From assembly GCA_019096195.1 (NCBI GenBank), contig JAGTXK010000187.1, positions 62,001 to 126,000 of the forward strand: DNA of 64,000 nt, read 5' to 3'. A program made the translations under genes and the position numbers. The notes under the pieces are model-generated. The model saw only the letters and a list, made by a program, of their open reading frames with translations. It was not told the DNA's origin and made no database searches. Source of the DNA: Boletus sp. NGJ. Its lineage: Eukaryota > Basidiomycota > Agaricomycetes > Boletales > Boletaceae. Every line of letters starts with the position of its first letter. Position 1 is the stretch's first letter. Shown here piece after piece: positions 21,726 to 33,627 of the stretch.

Positions 21726-22898
21726 ATGTTCCCTAGCTGGAATTGGACATTAATTGGTGACTTTTCCCGCGTTTCGTCAAGTGTCATTGATAACGAACCA
21801 TAGTATCCGTAGTGGTCTCGGTGTCCTTCCATGGTGTGGCAATACTCTCAACCGTGTTTAGGCTCTGCTACCGATGGTATACAGCCCGCATGTGGTGGGA
21901 TGATGCTTGGGTTGTACCTGCCTTCTTGGCCGACATCGCTTTCCTCATCGTTTCCGTGCTTGAACAGCCAATTCCGTTCGGTAACGTCGTCCTCGAACCT
22001 GATCCTATCAATCGCTGATGTGTGTGATTACTAGCCGATTTCCCTCGTTTCTTCGTCGTAGGAAACTGGATCATCTCGTTCGCATATCCGACGCTCATGT
22101 GGTGCGTTGACTTATCGCGTCGATGGCGCGCAAGAATTGACAAGGAAACGCTGTCATGACGAACTCCAGGTCCATGAGGATCAGCATTTTGGCTTCCATA
22201 GTGCGCGTTTCGCATCCCGAGGGCATACTGAGACACATTGCTCTCGCCATCGGTGTCTCTTTCGGGATCATGGCAATCGCGATGTTCGCCCTGCGAATTC
22301 AGCTCTGCGTTGTGGATGCATGCCCCATGACGACGACCGTGCTTATAGCCCAGACCACCAGTAAGCTCTCGACATTCGCATTGATCTCCCACGTGTTGGC
22401 GTTCAACCATTGATCGGGTAAGCAGCGGATTGTGTTGCGGACGTGCTCTTGAGTGCGCTTCCGCTCTGGTTCTTACGCAGGGTGAAACTGAGTCGAAAAC
22501 GGAGGGTTCTGATATCTTCTGCATTGTCAGCAATCATTGTCATCAATGTTGTGACGATTATCGAGGCAGTGGCACTGTTCTCGGAGATCACGTCGGGTTC
22601 AATTATCTTTGAGCACGTCAAAGTGGCGTGCTCTCTGATCGTGTGCAACCTGCTCGTAATCGTCACCTTTGTCTACCGCATCTTGCACAAAGGTGAGATG
22701 GGCATTGAGGAATCTATACACGAGACGAACAGGATCGAGTTCACGACGGTCGACCTCGCCCAGGGATGGTACAGTCAAGAGACGAGCATGGGGCTGTCGT
22801 TGCCCGTATCGTCGGGAAAGACAAAATCATCTACCTGGTCTTTCCCCGGTAGTGGAACCAAGATATGTAACATAGAGAGGGAGGAAGAGCACCAATGA
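21726..22898 (+). CDS. Seven-pass membrane protein B1, paralog of A1/A2
   Basis: Exons 21726-21756, 21813-21980, 22035-22101, 22170-22360 and 22426-22898 join in frame to 309 residues. Intron positions 1-4 match A1/A2. The fifth A-type intron, at HIK/AAL, is absent here and the coding sequence runs straight through EHVKVACSLIVC. Features are MFPSWNWTLI, helix 1 VSVSFHGVAILSTVFRLCYR, loop RMWWDDAWVV, four further helices, and ADVLLSALPLWFLRR. The cytosolic tail is longer than in A (about 70 residues, Ser/Thr/Lys-rich) and offers possible phosphorylation sites. Confidence 0.6.
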
Positions 22899-24023
22899 AC
22901 TGGCCTATATACGCGATCAGTTAGTGTGTTTATACCTTTAAAAGCCATCCATGAATATATACTAACATGCACGAGCAGAGTCCAAGCTTAGCTTATTCTT
23001 CCATGCTTTTTGCCCAAGTTAACTGCAATCCGACTTGGATGCAGATGACCAATCCCGTTTTGGTAGTTGTGTCCCAGCGCTAGCAACGACCCTGCATAAC
23101 TCAAGAGCGATACTCACAACTGTGATTAGGTTTGGATATTGTCCATAAGCATGTGTCGACGCCTATTCAGTTCGTGGTTCGGGGACTTGGGGCAGATGGT
23201 GTCGGAGGATGAAATTTTCTCTGGATGTCATGAAACGTATTCGCGCTACAAACTCCTTACAGGGGAACTGTGAATCAACAAGAACACAAGTGCCTAAGGG
23301 CAGAAGAAGCCTGGGAACACTCCCGCATCCACCCTCCACCCTCTGCTACACACCACATGTTCAATATATGAGGATCAAATATCAGGCCTTCCGGGACAGG
23401 GTGGAGATCTGGGAACCCTGCGGTTGCTGGGTGCACAGCATTGCGATTTTCTCATGTTATCGAACCATAATATGTATCTGGATGCTTACCAGCGTGCGAG
23501 GTGCGGGTGAGGGTTTGTGCGTGGTGGGCCAGTAGGTGTGTTGCCAGTAACTATCGCGATAATCGCTAATAAAGTTCAAGTAAGCTTGCCAGTGCCAATC
23601 TCTGTATTTGAGTCATATGTGCCACGTTCATGGGCTGGTGGCGAATCGATGGAAAGACCCTGATCACGACATAGCGTGTGGCGGGCCTCACCCCACATCA
23701 TTGTATGGCTGTTCAAACATTGACTGTGCAGGCGCGATGGCACCGAGGTTACAGCTGGGTAGTGACGGCGAAGCTTTGCGCGACGGACTAAAGTACTTAG
23801 TGGTGAGGATTTGAAAAAGTCAGACCTTTGAGAGGGCCCGTGAAACGGTGAGTAGCGAGGCGTAGCACCGGCTCCTACTACGAGACTACTGATTCTTGTT
23901 GCTCGGCTAGGGTAGTGCGGCGGCAATACGATGTCACATCGGCAATGCACCCTTCCCTGAATACGACTGTACTAGTACAAAAGGTGGTCGGGCAAAAACT
24001 GGGGATCGTTGGTCACTGGTGTG
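22899..24023. other. Spacer between B1 and B2
   Basis: No gene is supported. Several open frames of 68-124 codons exist on both strands without motifs. The last 30 bp before B2 resemble the B1 upstream sequence. Confidence 0.5.
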
Positions 24024-25208
24024 ATGTTCCCTAACTGGAACTGTACATTGATTGGTGACCTTTCCCGCCGTTTCACTGGATTTTATCGATGATGAACCAC
24101 AGTGTCTATCCACAGCTGTCTCGGTGTCCTTCCATGGTGTGGCAATACTCTCAACCGTGTTTAGGCTCTGCTACCGATGGTATACATCCCGCATGTGGTG
24201 GGATGATGCTTGGGTTGTACCCGCCTTCTTGGCCGACATCGCTTTCCTCATCGTTTCCGTGCTTGAACAGCCAATTCCGTTCGGTAACGTCGTCCTCGAA
24301 CCTGATCCTATCAATCGCTGATGTGTGTGATTACTAGACGATTTCCCTCGTTTCTTCGTCGTAGGAAACTGGATCATCTCGTTCGCATATCCGACGCTCA
24401 TGTGGTGCGTTGACTTATCGCGTCGATGGCGCGCAAGAATTGACAAGGAAACGCTGTCATGACGAACTCCAGGTCCATGAGGATCAGCATTTTGGCTTCC
24501 ATAGTGCGCGTTTCGCATCCCGAGGGCATACTGAGACACATTGCTCTCGCCATCGGTGTCTCTTTCGGGATCATGGCAATCGCGATGTTCGCCCTGCGAA
24601 TTCAGCTCTGCGTTGTGGATGCATGTGACATGACGACGACCGTGCTTATAGCCCAGACCACCAGTAAGCACTCGACATTCGCTGATCTCCCACAATGGCG
24701 TTCAACCATTGATCGGTAAACAGCGGATTGTGTTGCGGACGTGCTCTTGAGTGCGCTTCCGCTCTGGTTCTTACGCAGGGTGAAACTGAGTCGAAAACGG
24801 AGGATTCTGATATCTTCTGCATTGTCGGCAAGCATGGTCATTAACGTTGTGACGATCATTGAGGCGGTGGCACTGTTCCAGTCGTATCTCACGTCGGGTT
24901 CAATTATCTTTGAGCACGTCAAAGTGGCGTGCTCTCTGATCGTGTGCAACCTGCTCGTGATAGTCACCTTTGTCTACCGCATCTTGCACAAGGGCGACAT
25001 GGGCATCGAGGACTCTATATCCGGGACGAACAAGATCGAGTTCACGACGGTCGACCTCGCCCTGGGAGGGTTCAGTCAAGAGACCAGTAGAGGAAAGTCA
25101 TCTTACGGGCTAGGAACGATGAAATCGTCTACTTGGTCTTTTGAAGGTGATAGCGGACCAGAGGCGTCTGGGTCTGTGACTTGTAGGGGTGTCTCGGAGG
25201 GTGAGTGA
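24024..25208 (+). CDS. Seven-pass membrane protein B2, paralog of B1
   Basis: Exons 24024-24054, 24116-24283, 24338-24404, 24473-24663 and 24724-25208 give 313 residues. Exon and intron sequence from about 24116 to 24620 is nearly identical to B1. The loop RMWWDDAWVV and ILRHIALAIGVSFGIMAIAM are conserved. Differences concentrate in the first exon (MFPNWNCTLI), in a short insertion near AVALFQSYLTSGS, and in the C-terminal tail, which is Ser/Gly/Thr-rich and clearly diverged. This suggests that the tail evolves faster than the membrane core. Intron 1 ends at CCACAG. Confidence 0.6.
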
Positions 25209-25289
25209 GCCCCATGGCCAGTCCATGTTGACATTTGCACATGATTTATTGGGTTTTGCACCTTTTGAGCCATACATGAGTACAGGCAG

Positions 25290-25605
25290 AATTACAAATA
25301 ATTGGGAGTAGTTGCAAACGATTTTTATCATAGAAGTTGATTCTAGCGAACAAGTGAGCAAATCAACGTTCACGGGTCGTTTCTCCCAAGTGTTTTCCCT
25401 CGTCCTACGGTTGGCCAGCTCTCCTGACCGTATCACTCGGGCAACCGCGAGTGTCGATGGCACTGTCAACTTGGTTCGCAACTTCACACGCAAACTGCAT
25501 CACCAGAGCAACCGGAATCGAACAGGAGTCTACGGGATATGACATGAAGCTAACACAAAACGCGCAGAAACCCAAGCATTTGAAGCCGGTTTCGAGAAGC
25601 GTCTG
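25290..25605 (+). pseudogene. Coding-like fragment after B2, family unknown
   Basis: An open frame on the plus strand (25312-25542) contains LRLASSPDRITRATASVDGT and VNLVRNFTRKLH. A second frame continues with YDMKLTQNAQKPKHLKPVSR and stops near 25603. The composition is protein-like, and the end could be the C-terminus of a gene broken by a small shift. I do not recognise it. From 25610 to 26700 only scattered short coding-like runs are visible on the plus strand (for example WDRSLIRQYLYPWNVSSSDI near 25790-25850). Confidence 0.3.
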
Positions 25606-26755
25606 AAACACTCTGTCACTGTCAACGGTGACTAGGACTCGTAGGTGCATGACCAGGTGTGCGCGTGCGGAATTATTGGCATTCGAAATGGCGCGTGTCT
25701 GTCCTCTGGCTGAAGTTTGACTCGTATGTGTGTACAACGGGCTGCATTTGATTTATCGTGCAATTTGAGAAGCGCAACCTTTGGGATCGATCGCTTATCA
25801 GGCAATATCTGTATCCATGGAACGTGTCCTCTTCCGACATCGTCAAAAAGGTCTATTGCTCCGGCCTTGCGCTGGATCCCGTCGCTCCTCTCTACATCCC
25901 TTACTGATACGTCGAGTGACACTTCTGGACGCATACGCTCGTCTGCGTGGCACTTTTGAGTACTTTTCTGCGTAAGTCCACATGTTCGGGTCCATGTTCG
26001 TGAACGAGATCACCTCTTTCGGGGCGTCGAGGTTGCCACTCGCTACACGTGCGGTATATCAATGCCACGATCACGACGTTTGCACGCGAGAACGCCACTG
26101 TCTGTCAGTGTCACCGCGTACTAAGTGCGATGATGCCGGTATGACTGTAACGGGGCATGGGCGTCCGAGGCAAATGAAAACCTCCATCCACGCTCCCCTA
26201 CACAAATATCAGCATAGAGGCACAGAAAGATCTTCTCGCCTGCATTCGCTCAGGTGCTCTTGATCATAGCATCCAACATCCATTGGTAATAAAAAATCTT
26301 CAAAGACGAACCTCTAGAGCTGGTGTTTCATGACAGGAGACTCATGGCGTGTTGCATAGGAATGGCATCCAGATCAGAAAGCAAAACAAAACTCACGTAT
26401 GCCAAGGCTTCGTGGTGGGATTGCCAAGCTTCTCTTGAATGAATGGTGAACCATGGAATGATCACTCATCTGTTCATTTAGAGGTACGATTTCCGTGTTG
26501 TGGCGAGCGGAAAGAAGGCGTGTTGCACCGAGACAGCCAAGTGAAAACCATAGTCGTTGCACCACATGGTACGTTATACAGTAGCCTGTGCAAAGCGTGT
26601 GGATTAATGATACACAAATGGTCATAATGCGCTGCTGGACAATGTTGAAATGTCCAAATCGAAAAAAAAATTTCCGCTCGTGATCGTTGAATCTTCGCCG
26701 TCATGTTCGCGAGTTCGTGACGGCCCCCGGGATTATCATCCATGTTACTACCCCC

Positions 26756-28654
26756 CTAATCGTCTTCCTCTATGCCCGCAGGTCGTTGGATCGTAGACAC
26801 GTCGGCACCAGGCAATGGCCACTTGCGGGCAAACGCAACGACGTCTCGACGCAGCTCCCTGACCAACTGCACCCCGACCTTGCCCTCGCTCTCGGTGGTA
26901 GCCACTCGGACAAAGTCCTTGAGCATTTTTGAGCCAGCCTCCTTTTGCAGAACGAGCGAGAGCTGGACGGCACGGTGCAACAATTCTGCAACAATCTTGA
27001 TGTCTTCTTCCACCATGTTACGCGATGTCAGAGCAGCAGTACCGAGACGGATACCACCAGGCGTTTGTGCGGAAGCGTCCCCAGAAACGGCGTTTTCTAA
27101 AAAGTGGATTCGAGTCGACAAGTGGAGCAGGGCATGTGAACAAGGAACGTACTATTGATAGTGATGCCGAGAAGGTCACACACTTTCTCAATCTTGCTAC
27201 CTGTCAATCCAAGAGGCCTGAGATCCCAAAGAACAAGATGGTTGTCGGTACCACCGGTTTGGAGCTTGTAACCATGCTCGATGAGGTGGATGGCCAGGGT
27301 TCTAGCGTTGGCGATGACCTGACGTGCATACTGCTTCCACTCGGGCTGGGAAACCTGCAGGAGTGCCGTCGCGACGGAGGCTATCGTCTGCAGGGAAGGT
27401 GTATTACGATAAGACCGCAAGGGTTCAGGAACAGACGAACATGGTTGTGAGGGCCACCTTGGCAAGCAGGGAAGACAGCCTCGTTGACGCGCTTCTCGAG
27501 GTCTTGATGGTTTTGGCCGTCTTTCCTAAAGAAGATCAGGCCTGCTCGTGGGCCACGGAGGGTCTTGTGACTAAATACACTCAGGAGCTGAGTCTGGACG
27601 GGAAGTCGAAGCGCGGGGACACTCACGTTGTGGTGGTGACGACATCACAATACTCAAAAGGGTTGCTTAATTCCTGTGCTGCGATCAAACCACTTGTATG
27701 AGCAATATCTGCCATCAGATAAGCACCCTCCTTGTCGCAAATGGCCTTGAGCGCCGCGTAATCCCAGTCGCGGGGGTACGCAGAAGCACCACAGATGATT
27801 AAACGGGGCTTGAATATTTTGGCTTGCTTGTCCAAGACCGCGTAATCAACGAGCTGCGTCGAAGGGTCGAGACCATAAGGGAAAGACTGGAAGTAGATCG
27901 AAGATGCAGTCATTTTTTTCTTCGCAGTCTGTAAAAAACCGGTAAGCTGGTGTGAGGAGGCCAACCAAAGTTAGGATCTGGGAACATACGTAGTAACCGT
28001 GGGTGAGGTGACCACCATCAGGCAAACCCAGCCCCATAAGTCTGTCTTGAGGCTGAATCAACGCCGTCAGGGCTGCAAAACTAAGGAAAGTCGGTCAGTT
28101 CTATCCTCCAATCCATCAGAGCATAACGCACTTGGCAGTCTGAATGGGGTGGGGGAAAAACGTCGATTAGCCCCGGAGTGACTCATATCGAGCCGGTAGA
28201 TTTGAACTTACACTTCCAGAGTAGGGCTGGACGTTGACACCCCATTTTTCGGGATCGAGGTTGAATGCTTGCAAGGCCCGCTTGCGGCATAGGATTTCGA
28301 GCTCGTCGATCCACTCGTTACCGCCGTAGTACCGGGCCCCAGGAAGACCCTCGGAATACTTGTTGGTCAAGATCGAGCCATTGGCCTCGATGGCAGCACG
28401 GCTGGTCAAATTCTTTGGCAAGGTGTTCAGAAGAGGAACACGGTTTCAAGAAAACAGGAGGGGCGAACCTCCGAGGCAATGAGTTCGAGCCCAGAATACT
28501 GCCTCCAGGTTTCCTTGTCGATAATGTTCTGTACCTCGGGATCGATCTCGGCCAGAGGTGCGTACAAAACCTTGTTCTAGAGCTAGATTAGAAGTCATCA
28601 CGTATGATGCAGAGGACAAGTACACACGAAGGCGGGTGTGTTTGCGGTGGCCAT
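26756..28654 (-). CDS. SHM2: Serine hydroxymethyltransferase, cytosolic type
   Basis: SHMT is a PLP enzyme that turns serine and tetrahydrofolate into glycine and 5,10-methylene-THF, feeding one-carbon metabolism. Nine exons (28654-28628, 28576-28469, 28412-28212, 28139-28132, 28080-27990, 27928-27627, 27570-27441, 27387-27153, 27096-26756) give 480 residues. Exon 4 has only 8 nt and completes QPYSGS-TAN-FAALTAL. Signatures include [42 protein letters not shown], the PLP lysine in [14 protein letters not shown], and [15 protein letters not shown]. There is no mitochondrial presequence, hence the cytosolic assignment. The stop is TAG at 26756-26758. Confidence 0.95.
28132..28139 (-). other. 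8-nt microexon of SHMT
   Basis: ACTGCCAA lies between an acceptor (TTCAG) and a donor (GTGCGT). It is needed to keep the conserved S-T-A-N-F-A-A reading across exons 3 and 5. Confidence 0.85.
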
Positions 28655-29092
28655 GGAGCGTATTCTGAGGAAGCCTTGCTTTTTGACGGGGACAGCGGTG
28701 GGACGAAGAAGAAAACGGGCACAGCGTATCATTTCGGAGTCACTGTCGAGTGAATTAAAATTTGCCTCTCAAAGCTCGGGTAACGCCGACTGTGTGTTTC
28801 TTGAAAATGAACAAGACAACCGTAGATCTTGAACGTCTCACTCCGAGCGAAAAAAAACTTGGATCGCCAGTCACCCTTGTGATTTCGGACCCGTGGGTCT
28901 CAAAATTTGGTCTTCTGTGTACATATATAGCCCGCCTAGCGTGACCGTGCACTTGACCCGCTAACCGCCTCAGCACTTTATATGTCATTCAATGAAACGT
29001 CTTCCATCTGATGGTATTGACCGTACTCATTTGAATACACGATGCCACTGACCTACCACCGTTTGAAACCTACAAGTCCGGGCTAGCAAGTA

Positions 29093-31489
29093 TCAATGCG
29101 TCTTTTTGAACAACCCAAAACGTTTTCGGTTTCGCTTGGCCTCTATGCGTCTCCTCACCCCTTGCTCAATCTCCTCCTCGCTGTCCGTGACTCCCATCGC
29201 GTACCATACCACAGTCAACATGCCGATCACAGCCGTGAGTACACACCTACGTTAACAACACATTAGACGTGGCCACTAGGATGTTGTGAATTCGGGAGCA
29301 AACACACTCACCCAGTCATGGCCAAAATACCCTTCGGCAACCAACCCATGATCTGTGGCCAAGGTCCCGAGGGCAGCCCGGACAAATCCGTCGCAGACGC
29401 ATGACCAGCGGCATTTCCTGACTGAGGAATACCTAGCGCCGCACACTGTTCGTTTAGGGACAACGGGACTTGTCCTACAGCCCGCTCCTGGACCTGAACT
29501 GGTGCCTCGATGAAGTGGACTGCGAGACCAGCTTGCAAATGCCACTCAATGTGACCTGGCCAAAAGTAATTAGCTACCTCACGAGCGTGATCGAAGAAAC
29601 ATACAGTGGAAAAGCCACGCCCCGGGATTATCCGCAACGATCCGAAGCGTAGCGGACGAGCCACCTGGAATGGTAATAGTATCACGGCGCATTGGATTAG
29701 CTTGCCCCTCGATCAGCGGAGGGTTCAATGTAGGATCTGTCGAGTTGTATTGTTGGGCGCGATTAACGATCTGAAACTTGTGACCGTGCAGGTGACTGGG
29801 ACGTGGAGATCAGCAACGAAACCGCAGCAAGGTTGGAAAGAATGCCGCCGCACAATGGATGTGATCCCTTGTCATTATTCTTAACAACAATGTCAACAAC
29901 ATCGAGATGATTGAGCATGATGCTATATGGTCCATATACTTCTTGGGTTGTTGCATTTTCGCCAAGAGTGAGAGTGGACATGATAGCGGGCACGATCGGG
30001 GAGTTGTAGACATAACCATTGAGCGTGCCGTGGTTCGTACCATCATCCATAGTTTGGAACACTACCTCCAATTCAATGGATTGTGAGGCTACAGGTTGCG
30101 GGATTGAGTCGACCGGGGCCAGTGCGGTATCGTTAGTCATGTAGTAGTTCTGTACCGGCCCTATGTCAGTGATGTTTTGCCCAGCGGCATATGTGATCGA
30201 AGAGGTGAGATCTATTCAAGTGCATTTCAGTTGACGTATGGGAATGAATGGAGAGTGTTACTCGTTTGCAGTGTCGGGGGAACCTTGTCAAACATTGTGG
30301 TGTCCATGTTAGCATGGATCATCCAGTTTGAAGATGAATCGTTCCGAGCCTGAACAAGTATAGAGTAGCGTTGTGCAACAGAGATACTTAGCATATCTGT
30401 TGGATATTCTTGGACGTCTGTCTATATGAATGATGCTGGTTAACTTCACGAGGGTCGTTGCGGGTAGAGTCAGAGCCGAGACAGTATACTTACACCGTCG
30501 GCTTCGATGATGCGCATGTCGTGACCGTCGATCCAGAAGTAGAAGGCGGCGAACGCAGCCATGTTAATGATTCTGAGCCGATAGGTGCGGCCTATAACAA
30601 ATGGTAATGTCGCATTTTCGTTGAATCCCACCGCGGAGGTTACTGGTGCTGGTGAGGTTCCCGCGATGGGAGGCAAGTAAGACGTGTTTTGCGAAAAGTA
30701 GATTAATCCGGAATCTAATCAATGGTAGGCATCAAAAAGGGATATGGTTTGCACAAGCGATGAAATGAAAAGGTTTACTTGGTATAGGTTCAATACCGAA
30801 CGGATTGCTAATGCTCATAAAACTTTGGAACAAGACGGCGTGTTCTTGGTGATACCAATCGCCTAGAATGACGGTGAATTCTTCGTCGTATTGGTACGTT
30901 TCGTTCGGCGGGTGTAAAACAAGAGGTGCACGAAACCCGTCGACATATTGGCCCTGATGGGATTATGGAACGAAATCGGGTTGGCTGGAAAAGGGCGCTC
31001 ACGTTTGCGTGGGCGTGAGCCCAGAAGGTGCCATGTTGACCAGAGGAGTTGATTGGTACGACATAATCAAAGGTCTGACCGGGGGGAATGCCACTATAGG
31101 CGGCATAAGATGAGTGGAACACGCGGAGATTTCTGGAACATACCACTGAGAGACTTTGATGGCGCCGTCCATCCAACTGGTGGAGTTGAAGAACATACCA
31201 TGATGGTGGAGGGTCGTTGGTAGGTCGAGTGAGTTGGTCACGTGAAGGAGAAGAGAATCCGATGTGTTGACGGAGAGTGGGGGTGGTCTGTGGAAGAAGG
31301 TCACGTCAACCCACCGGTAGGAAGGTTGGAGGGGGCTTACGGCCAAGAATTGTTGACGCCAATGACACGACGGGCGAAGAGGCCGTCTGGATCTGCATCG
31401 TGGACATAGGTAACGTTCCACCACAATTCCTGGACGCCGGCCAAGGCGAAAGTGGACAAGGCGAGGAGATGGAAGAGGGCGGCGAACAT
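29093..31489 (-). CDS. FET3: Fet3-type multicopper ferroxidase
   Basis: This surface enzyme oxidises Fe(II) to Fe(III) for high-affinity uptake through FTR1. The sequence shows a signal peptide (MFAALFHLLALSTFALA) and three cupredoxin domains in order. Copper ligands are visible at LHHHGMF, HGTFWAHAHAN, a histidine-rich segment before FQIVNRA, and WLFHCHIEWHLQAGL (the HCHxxxH type 1/3 cluster). After a Ser/Gly-rich stretch comes a transmembrane helix (CVLTAVIGMLTVVWYAMG) and a basic cytosolic tail (RRRIEAKR). This layout separates Fet3-type enzymes from secreted laccases. The gene has many short introns, for example after NNSWP and HAHAN. It is divergent from FTR1 and shares its promoter; SHMT lies downstream on the same strand. 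Confidence 0.93.
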
Positions 31490-31724
31490 GGGCTTTTAGG
31501 GTTATGCCAGTGGGCGATACTTGTGGATTTTAAGTGGCAGGCAGGGTGGAAATTTTATCAGATAAGAGAATATATCTGAAACGAGTGATGACAAGATTAT
31601 CAGATAAGAGAAAAAAAGATCTGCAATTTCGGGTAATAAGATCCGATCCTCGGTCGGATATCGGACATGAGAAAATTATCAGATAAAGCAAGCACGTCCG
31701 GCCACTTCTCTCCTCACCCTGGCC
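31490..31724. promoter_or_regulatory. Bidirectional FET3/FTR1 promoter with three ATCAGATAA iron-repressor sites
   Basis: Only 235 bp separate the two start codons. Within it the nine-base ATCAGATAA occurs exactly three times, at 31557-31565, 31599-31607 and 31678-31686, all in the same orientation. This matches the ATCWGATAA element bound by the GATA-type fungal iron repressors (Urbs1/SreA/Sre1 family), which shut down siderophore and reductive uptake genes when iron is plentiful. Other single GATAAG/TATC cores lie nearby. Co-repression of both genes by iron is therefore the expected behaviour; this is inference from the motif. Confidence 0.85.
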
Positions 31725-33281
31725 ATGTCCTCTCTCTTCTCCGTCACCATCTACTTTGTCATCTTCCGCGAGTCCCTCGAGACCGCCCTCATCCTTTCCG
31801 TCCTCCTCAGTCTCGTCGACCAGATCCTGCACGAAGACCCTTCTGTCCCACAGCCCGATAACAGCAACACCAGCTCCGTCACACAAGCTCCATCGCCTGC
31901 TCACACCGCACCTCTCGACTCCGAGTCCAATCCCTCCCCGATCCCTCCCCATGTCCTCAGAAAACTCAGGCTGCAGGTATGGTTCCTCCTACAGCATCTG
32001 CCTCTTCGCTCGACGCGTATCCCAGGTCGTTTTCGGTGCGCTCGTCGGCTTGGCTATCGCTATCGCCATCGGCGCAGCCTTCATCGCCATTTGGTTCACT
32101 CAGGCAAAGAATCTCTGGTCAGGCTCGGAGCAGTTGTGGGAAGGCACGTTTCATTTCACACATCCTGTCGTAACAACCCTGACACATTTTCAGGCATATT
32201 CGAGTTGATCGCATCCCTTATGATCTTCGTTATGGGCGTCACCATGCTTAAAATGGAGAATGCGCGGACAAAGTGGCGCATAACACTCCAAAACGCGTTT
32301 AACAGCCAACGTAGGCATATCCTGCACGTCCGAGACGCGCCTCTGACGCTCTTTCTCAGGTCACGGTCGCGGCGCAAACACCAGTAAATGGGTCCTTTTC
32401 CTCCTCCCCATGATCACTGTCCTTCGCGAGGGCAAGTCCCTTCTCCTCACCATGCTCCCCTTCCTGACCAACTACCAACAGGTCTTGAGGCAGTCGTCTT
32501 CGTTAGTGGCGTTGCACTCGCACAACCTGCTACATCTATACCCATTGCCGTTATCGTCGGCATCATCAGTGGCATTGCATGCGGGTTATTCGTGTACAGA
32601 TTCGCCAGCCGAGCAAGTGAGTATCTCGTCATCCACGCCCTGCCAAGTCCTTCCATTAACAACACCCCAAAATCCTCACAGCATTCAAACTCTTCCTCGT
32701 CTGCATGACCAACATCATCTTACTCATTGGTGCTGGCCTCTTCTCGAGAGCCATTTGGGCATTCCAAGAGAACGCATTTTTGCAACTCATCGGTGCCGCT
32801 ACTGATGATGCTGGCGGAACGGGCCCTGGCTCGTATGACGTTCGCAACAACGTTTGGCACCTCGATTGTTGTTCCTCGGCCTCGGGTAGTTGGTCCCTCT
32901 TCAACGCTGTCCTTGGTTGGCAGAATAGCGCAACATGTGAGGCCCCTCTGCTCGCTTCTCTTTTATCACACTGTTAATCACCCCGCAAGTGGGCAGCGTT
33001 TTGTCATATATATTTTACTGGCTGGCCGTCATCGTTGTGCTCGTGTACTACAAATTCCGAGAGGTAAACTGGGCGGCCTTGCTTCCTCGCGCGACACGGC
33101 TAAAATCTTGCTTCTTTGACAGGGACGCACAAAGATCTTTGGATGGGAGTCGGCGAACGGAAAGCGGAGACGCCAACGACGCGAAGCTCAAGAGTCCGGC
33201 AGAGAGTCCTCCGAGAGCCCGACGCAGAAGGGTTTGCAAGTCGAGATGGCTGTTGCCGGTCAAGCTCCACCCAAGTCATAG
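31725..33281 (+). CDS. FTR1: High-affinity plasma-membrane iron permease Ftr1
   Basis: Ftr1 takes Fe(III) from the ferroxidase and carries it into the cell. Eight exons (31725-31976, 32026-32143, 32194-32310, 32360-32431, 32482-32616, 32682-32936, 32990-33063, 33123-33281) give 393 residues. Helix 1 carries the first iron motif as RESLE (IYFVIFRESLETALIL). The second, REGLE, is formed across exons 4 and 5 (TVLREG/LEAVVFVSGVAL). Introns 2 and 4 start with GC instead of GT. Other family signatures are IFELIASLMIFVMGVTMLKM, VWHLDCC and SVLSYIFYWLAVIVVLVYY. The C-terminal cytosolic tail is Arg/Ser/Glu-rich, as in yeast Ftr1. It is transcribed away from FET3. Confidence 0.94.
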
Positions 33282-33627
33282 ACATTCGCCCTATCTTCGA
33301 TGGAACTCGTGTGGGCGACATTTGGTGCACGGTCACTGTCTGAGCCTTGTACCACTGCAAAACACCTTGATATTTTTACTATTTACGACTTGTTTACGAC
33401 CTGTAGGCTGTAGAAACTTCATCACCCACATACCCGTTCTTCACATTATGCAACGGACGATCGAGATGGGATTGATCCGCCGGCAAGATAACAATGAAAA
33501 ATCGAGTTACAGACAAGATACAGAGCATGATAATACAAGAGAAAAATGTCAAAGAATGCAAGATTACCAAGAGAAGGCCGACGAGTGGTCCTCCAAAGCT
33601 GTATAGATAACGCGCTGTACATGGGAC

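Noticed and set aside
23780-23960. Resemblance to rRNA-like sequence (GAGAGGGCCCGTGAAACGG)
   Set aside because: No continuous match to conserved 18S or 28S blocks could be followed.
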